Part shown: one piece after another, positions 40,238 through 41,747 of the stretch
Layout: each line of letters begins with the position of its first letter
How positions within the stretch are numbered: the first letter of the stretch is position 1
From: CAZBWE01 sp964495465
GTDB lineage: Bacteria > Planctomycetota > Phycisphaerae > Sedimentisphaerales > Anaerobacaceae
Length of the DNA stretch: 41,747 bases
Direction of reading: 5' to 3'
Assembly (NCBI GenBank): GCA_964495465.1
Contig: CAZBWE010000010.1
Location: 1-41,747 of the forward strand
Notes under the pieces: model-generated
Database searches by the model: none
Seen by the model: only the letters and a program-made list of their open reading frames with translations
Told to the model about the DNA's origin: nothing
Position numbers and translations under genes: made by a program

Positions 40238-41524
40238 ATGAGAATGCTGATTTTTATTTTCACCTGCTTTTTTTTAGTAATTCCCTGTCAGGCGAACCAG
40301 GCGGATTTCAACAACAATGGTAAAGTTAATTCTGTCGACTTCTCGATTTTCGCCCAAGCCTGGAGAGCTCGTGACGGCGAGCTTAACTGGAATCCCGCGT
40401 GCGACATTTCAGACCCAAATGACGACGTTATTAATGAAAACGACCTTCTTGTGTTGGGCGATAATTGGCTGTGGTCGCAAATTTTGCTTGAAATCTACTC
40501 TGACGGCTGGGGCACGCTGCTGGACACGATTACAATGAATGAAGAAGGAAAGATTACATTCCTCATAGAGGAAGAGAACCCTTATTCTGACCCACCGCAA
40601 TACTATGCCTATGCCTCCAGGGAAGGATACTATACGGAACTTTATAATTTTTCAGGCATCAGCACTTTCTGGGGTATTAGGTGTGAACTAACCGTTGACC
40701 TGGATCCAACTATAGCTGGTAAGTTCAACGGCGTTATCTTTTTGACGCAGCCGTTTTTTTCTGATGGCTATCTTGCAAATACGGACGTAAACGTCGTGGA
40801 CATAGACACGCTTGAAGTTGTCACTCAGTTTCGGACCGATGAACAGGGAAGATTTGCCATAGAACTGCAACCGTGTAATTATTATTTTGAATTTTATGAA
40901 TTCGAGGGTTCTGGTGGGTATCATTTGGAACCGGTAGAAATTCAGCAACAATACCAAGAATTCTCTTTCCGTTGCAATCACATTATGCTTAAGCCAAATA
41001 TTTATCTCTATCCACAAGAAACAACAGAGTTAGACATCCAGGTTGTCTTTCCGCATGGAGGGCAAATCACGACAGCCATCCCCGATTACAACGATGGTTG
41101 GCACATAACTGTAGAGCCCTCAGGAATTATTGACGGCCAATTTGAGTACCTTTTCTACGAAAGTTTGCAGCCCGACTACGGACAATACGCTGCCGGCTGG
41201 GTAGTGATGCAAGAAGAACTGGAAGACTTTTTCAGAAATAATATGGCACAGACGGGCTTCAACGAGAAGGAAATAGACGATTTCATCGAATACTGGGTTC
41301 CACGCCTGACAGAGTATCCCTGCTATGCGATATACCCCCAGTATAACGATAAACTTAACAATATGGTAAAGCTGGAGTTTTCCACGCAACCGGCGAATCT
41401 TATCAGGCTTATTTACTCAGTGAGAGGTCTGCAAGATGACAACATCAGTATACAGCCGCCGGCCATACCACCATTTGTCAGAGAGGGTTTCACAGTCGTC
41501 GAGTGGGGAGTTATTCTGAAATAA
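40238..41524 (+). CDS. Secreted protein with N-terminal dockerin-like module
   Basis: A 428-residue exported protein with a signal peptide of about 19 residues (cleavage near PCQA). A dockerin type I-like module follows at about residues 22-78: two calcium-loop repeats, FNNNGKVNSVDFSIFAQAW and CDISDPNDDVINENDLLVL, each with the D/N-x-N/D-G spacing. Dockerins bind cohesins. The middle (90-250) is beta-rich and may hold a carboxypeptidase-regulatory-like fold. The C-terminal domain (about 250-425) begins KPNIYLYPQETTELDIQV and contains the GWHITVEPSG segment; I have seen this KPxIYLYP type in uncharacterised exported proteins but no function is known. There is no cohesin gene in the window. Confidence 0.75.
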   Translation: MRMLIFIFTCFFLVIPCQANQADFNNNGKVNSVDFSIFAQAWRARDGELNWNPACDISDPNDDVINENDLLVLGDNWLWSQILLEIYSDGWGTLLDTITMNEEGKITFLIEEENPYSDPPQYYAYASREGYYTELYNFSGISTFWGIRCELTVDLDPTIAGKFNGVIFLTQPFFSDGYLANTDVNVVDIDTLEVVTQFRTDEQGRFAIELQPCNYYFEFYEFEGSGGYHLEPVEIQQQYQEFSFRCNHIMLKPNIYLYPQETTELDIQVVFPHGGQITTAIPDYNDGWHITVEPSGIIDGQFEYLFYESLQPDYGQYAAGWVVMQEELEDFFRNNMAQTGFNEKEIDDFIEYWVPRLTEYPCYAIYPQYNDKLNNMVKLEFSTQPANLIRLIYSVRGLQDDNISIQPPAIPPFVREGFTVVEWGVILK

Positions 41525-41627
41525 GCTTGCCCCTCCACTTGAACAGGAAAACCCAATGACCTCAAACTCATCAATACGGGCTGGTGTTCCGAAACAGCCG
41601 GTGTCTTCCTGTAAAAGTAATTCCTCA

Positions 41628-41697
41628 CTTGACCCCGTTAGAGATATACCTTAGTACGCCGGACTTTCTGATAAAAAAAGTATCTAACGGGGTTGAG
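41628..41697. repeat. 15-bp inverted repeat after the dockerin gene
   Basis: CTTGACCCCGTTAGA (41628-41642) and TCTAACGGGGTTGAG (41683-41697) are inverted copies with two mismatches; the inner 11 bases match exactly. They enclose 40 bases with an A-tract. The right arm overlaps the -35 box of the promoter at the window edge. A short mobile repeat or a regulatory stem are both possible. Confidence 0.55.
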
Positions 41698-41738
41698 CAA
41701 AAGGCACACTGTATATATAATCAGCCAAATTTTAGGAG
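41693..41738 (+). promoter_or_regulatory. Promoter and ribosome binding site for a gene beyond the window
   Basis: TTGAGC (41693-41698), an exact 17-bp spacer and a consensus TATAAT (41716-41721) are followed by AGGAG at 41734-41738. The start codon should lie just after the last base of the window. The first two bases of the -35 belong to the right arm of the inverted repeat. Confidence 0.5.
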
Positions 41739-41747
41739 AATCCGAAA

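Overview
The window looks like a chromosomal housekeeping segment of an anaerobic or facultative Gram-negative-type bacterium, most likely a member of the Planctomycetota close to the Phycisphaerae. The inference rests on a diaminopimelate-type murein pathway, a dockerin-domain secreted protein, a HEAT-repeat lipoprotein, an expanded switch I in EF-Tu, and abundant short palindromic and 7-bp repeats, some inside genes. No 16S gene or taxonomic marker beyond the proteins is available, so the assignment is an inference.

Layout, left to right. 1-2002 (+): a truncated thioredoxin reductase fragment at the edge, then trxA, a trxB-like reductase and a second trxA, probably one transcription unit. 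2117-5690 (+): a short-chain dehydrogenase, a Tat-type metallophosphoesterase and recJ. 5713-7221 (-): an exported transglutaminase-like protein, divergent from 7400-11622 (+): murE, murF and mraY for peptidoglycan precursor synthesis. 11845-12593: a CBS-domain protein and a small membrane protein. 12704-15196 (-): groEL, groES and an orphan receiver domain. 15524-16465 (+): a UbiA/MenA prenyltransferase. 16571-36376 (-): the classical translation/transcription supercluster, read as tRNA-Thr, tuf, rpmG, tRNA-Trp, secE, nusG, rplK, rplA, rplJ, rplL, rpoB, rpoC, rpsL, rpsG, fusA, followed by thrC. 36719-40066 (-): a HEAT-repeat lipoprotein and a XerC/D recombinase. 40238-41524 (+): a secreted dockerin-containing protein. 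A promoter and ribosome binding site for a further gene sit at the right edge.

The outstanding feature is rpoB. The beta subunit is 1659 residues long because two related domains of about 200 residues each are inserted in frame, one in the beta2-lobe region (about residues 272-480) and one in a C-terminal loop (about 1310-1512). Both carry GIY-YIG nuclease signatures, but in permuted order: the Glu/Asn C-terminal half comes first, then a linker of about 55 residues, then the GIY...YIG half. Spacing between shared motifs is nearly identical in the two inserts, so they appear to be paralogous, circularly permuted GIY-YIG domains living inside RNA polymerase. I know of no description of this, but could not search for one.

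Second in interest are repeats that have invaded coding and operon-internal DNA. murF carries, in frame, a heptamer repeat and a pair of perfect 11-bp hairpins. Heptamer-periodic repeats of related design fill the spacers between groES and groEL, rpoB and rpoC, and rplJ and rplL.
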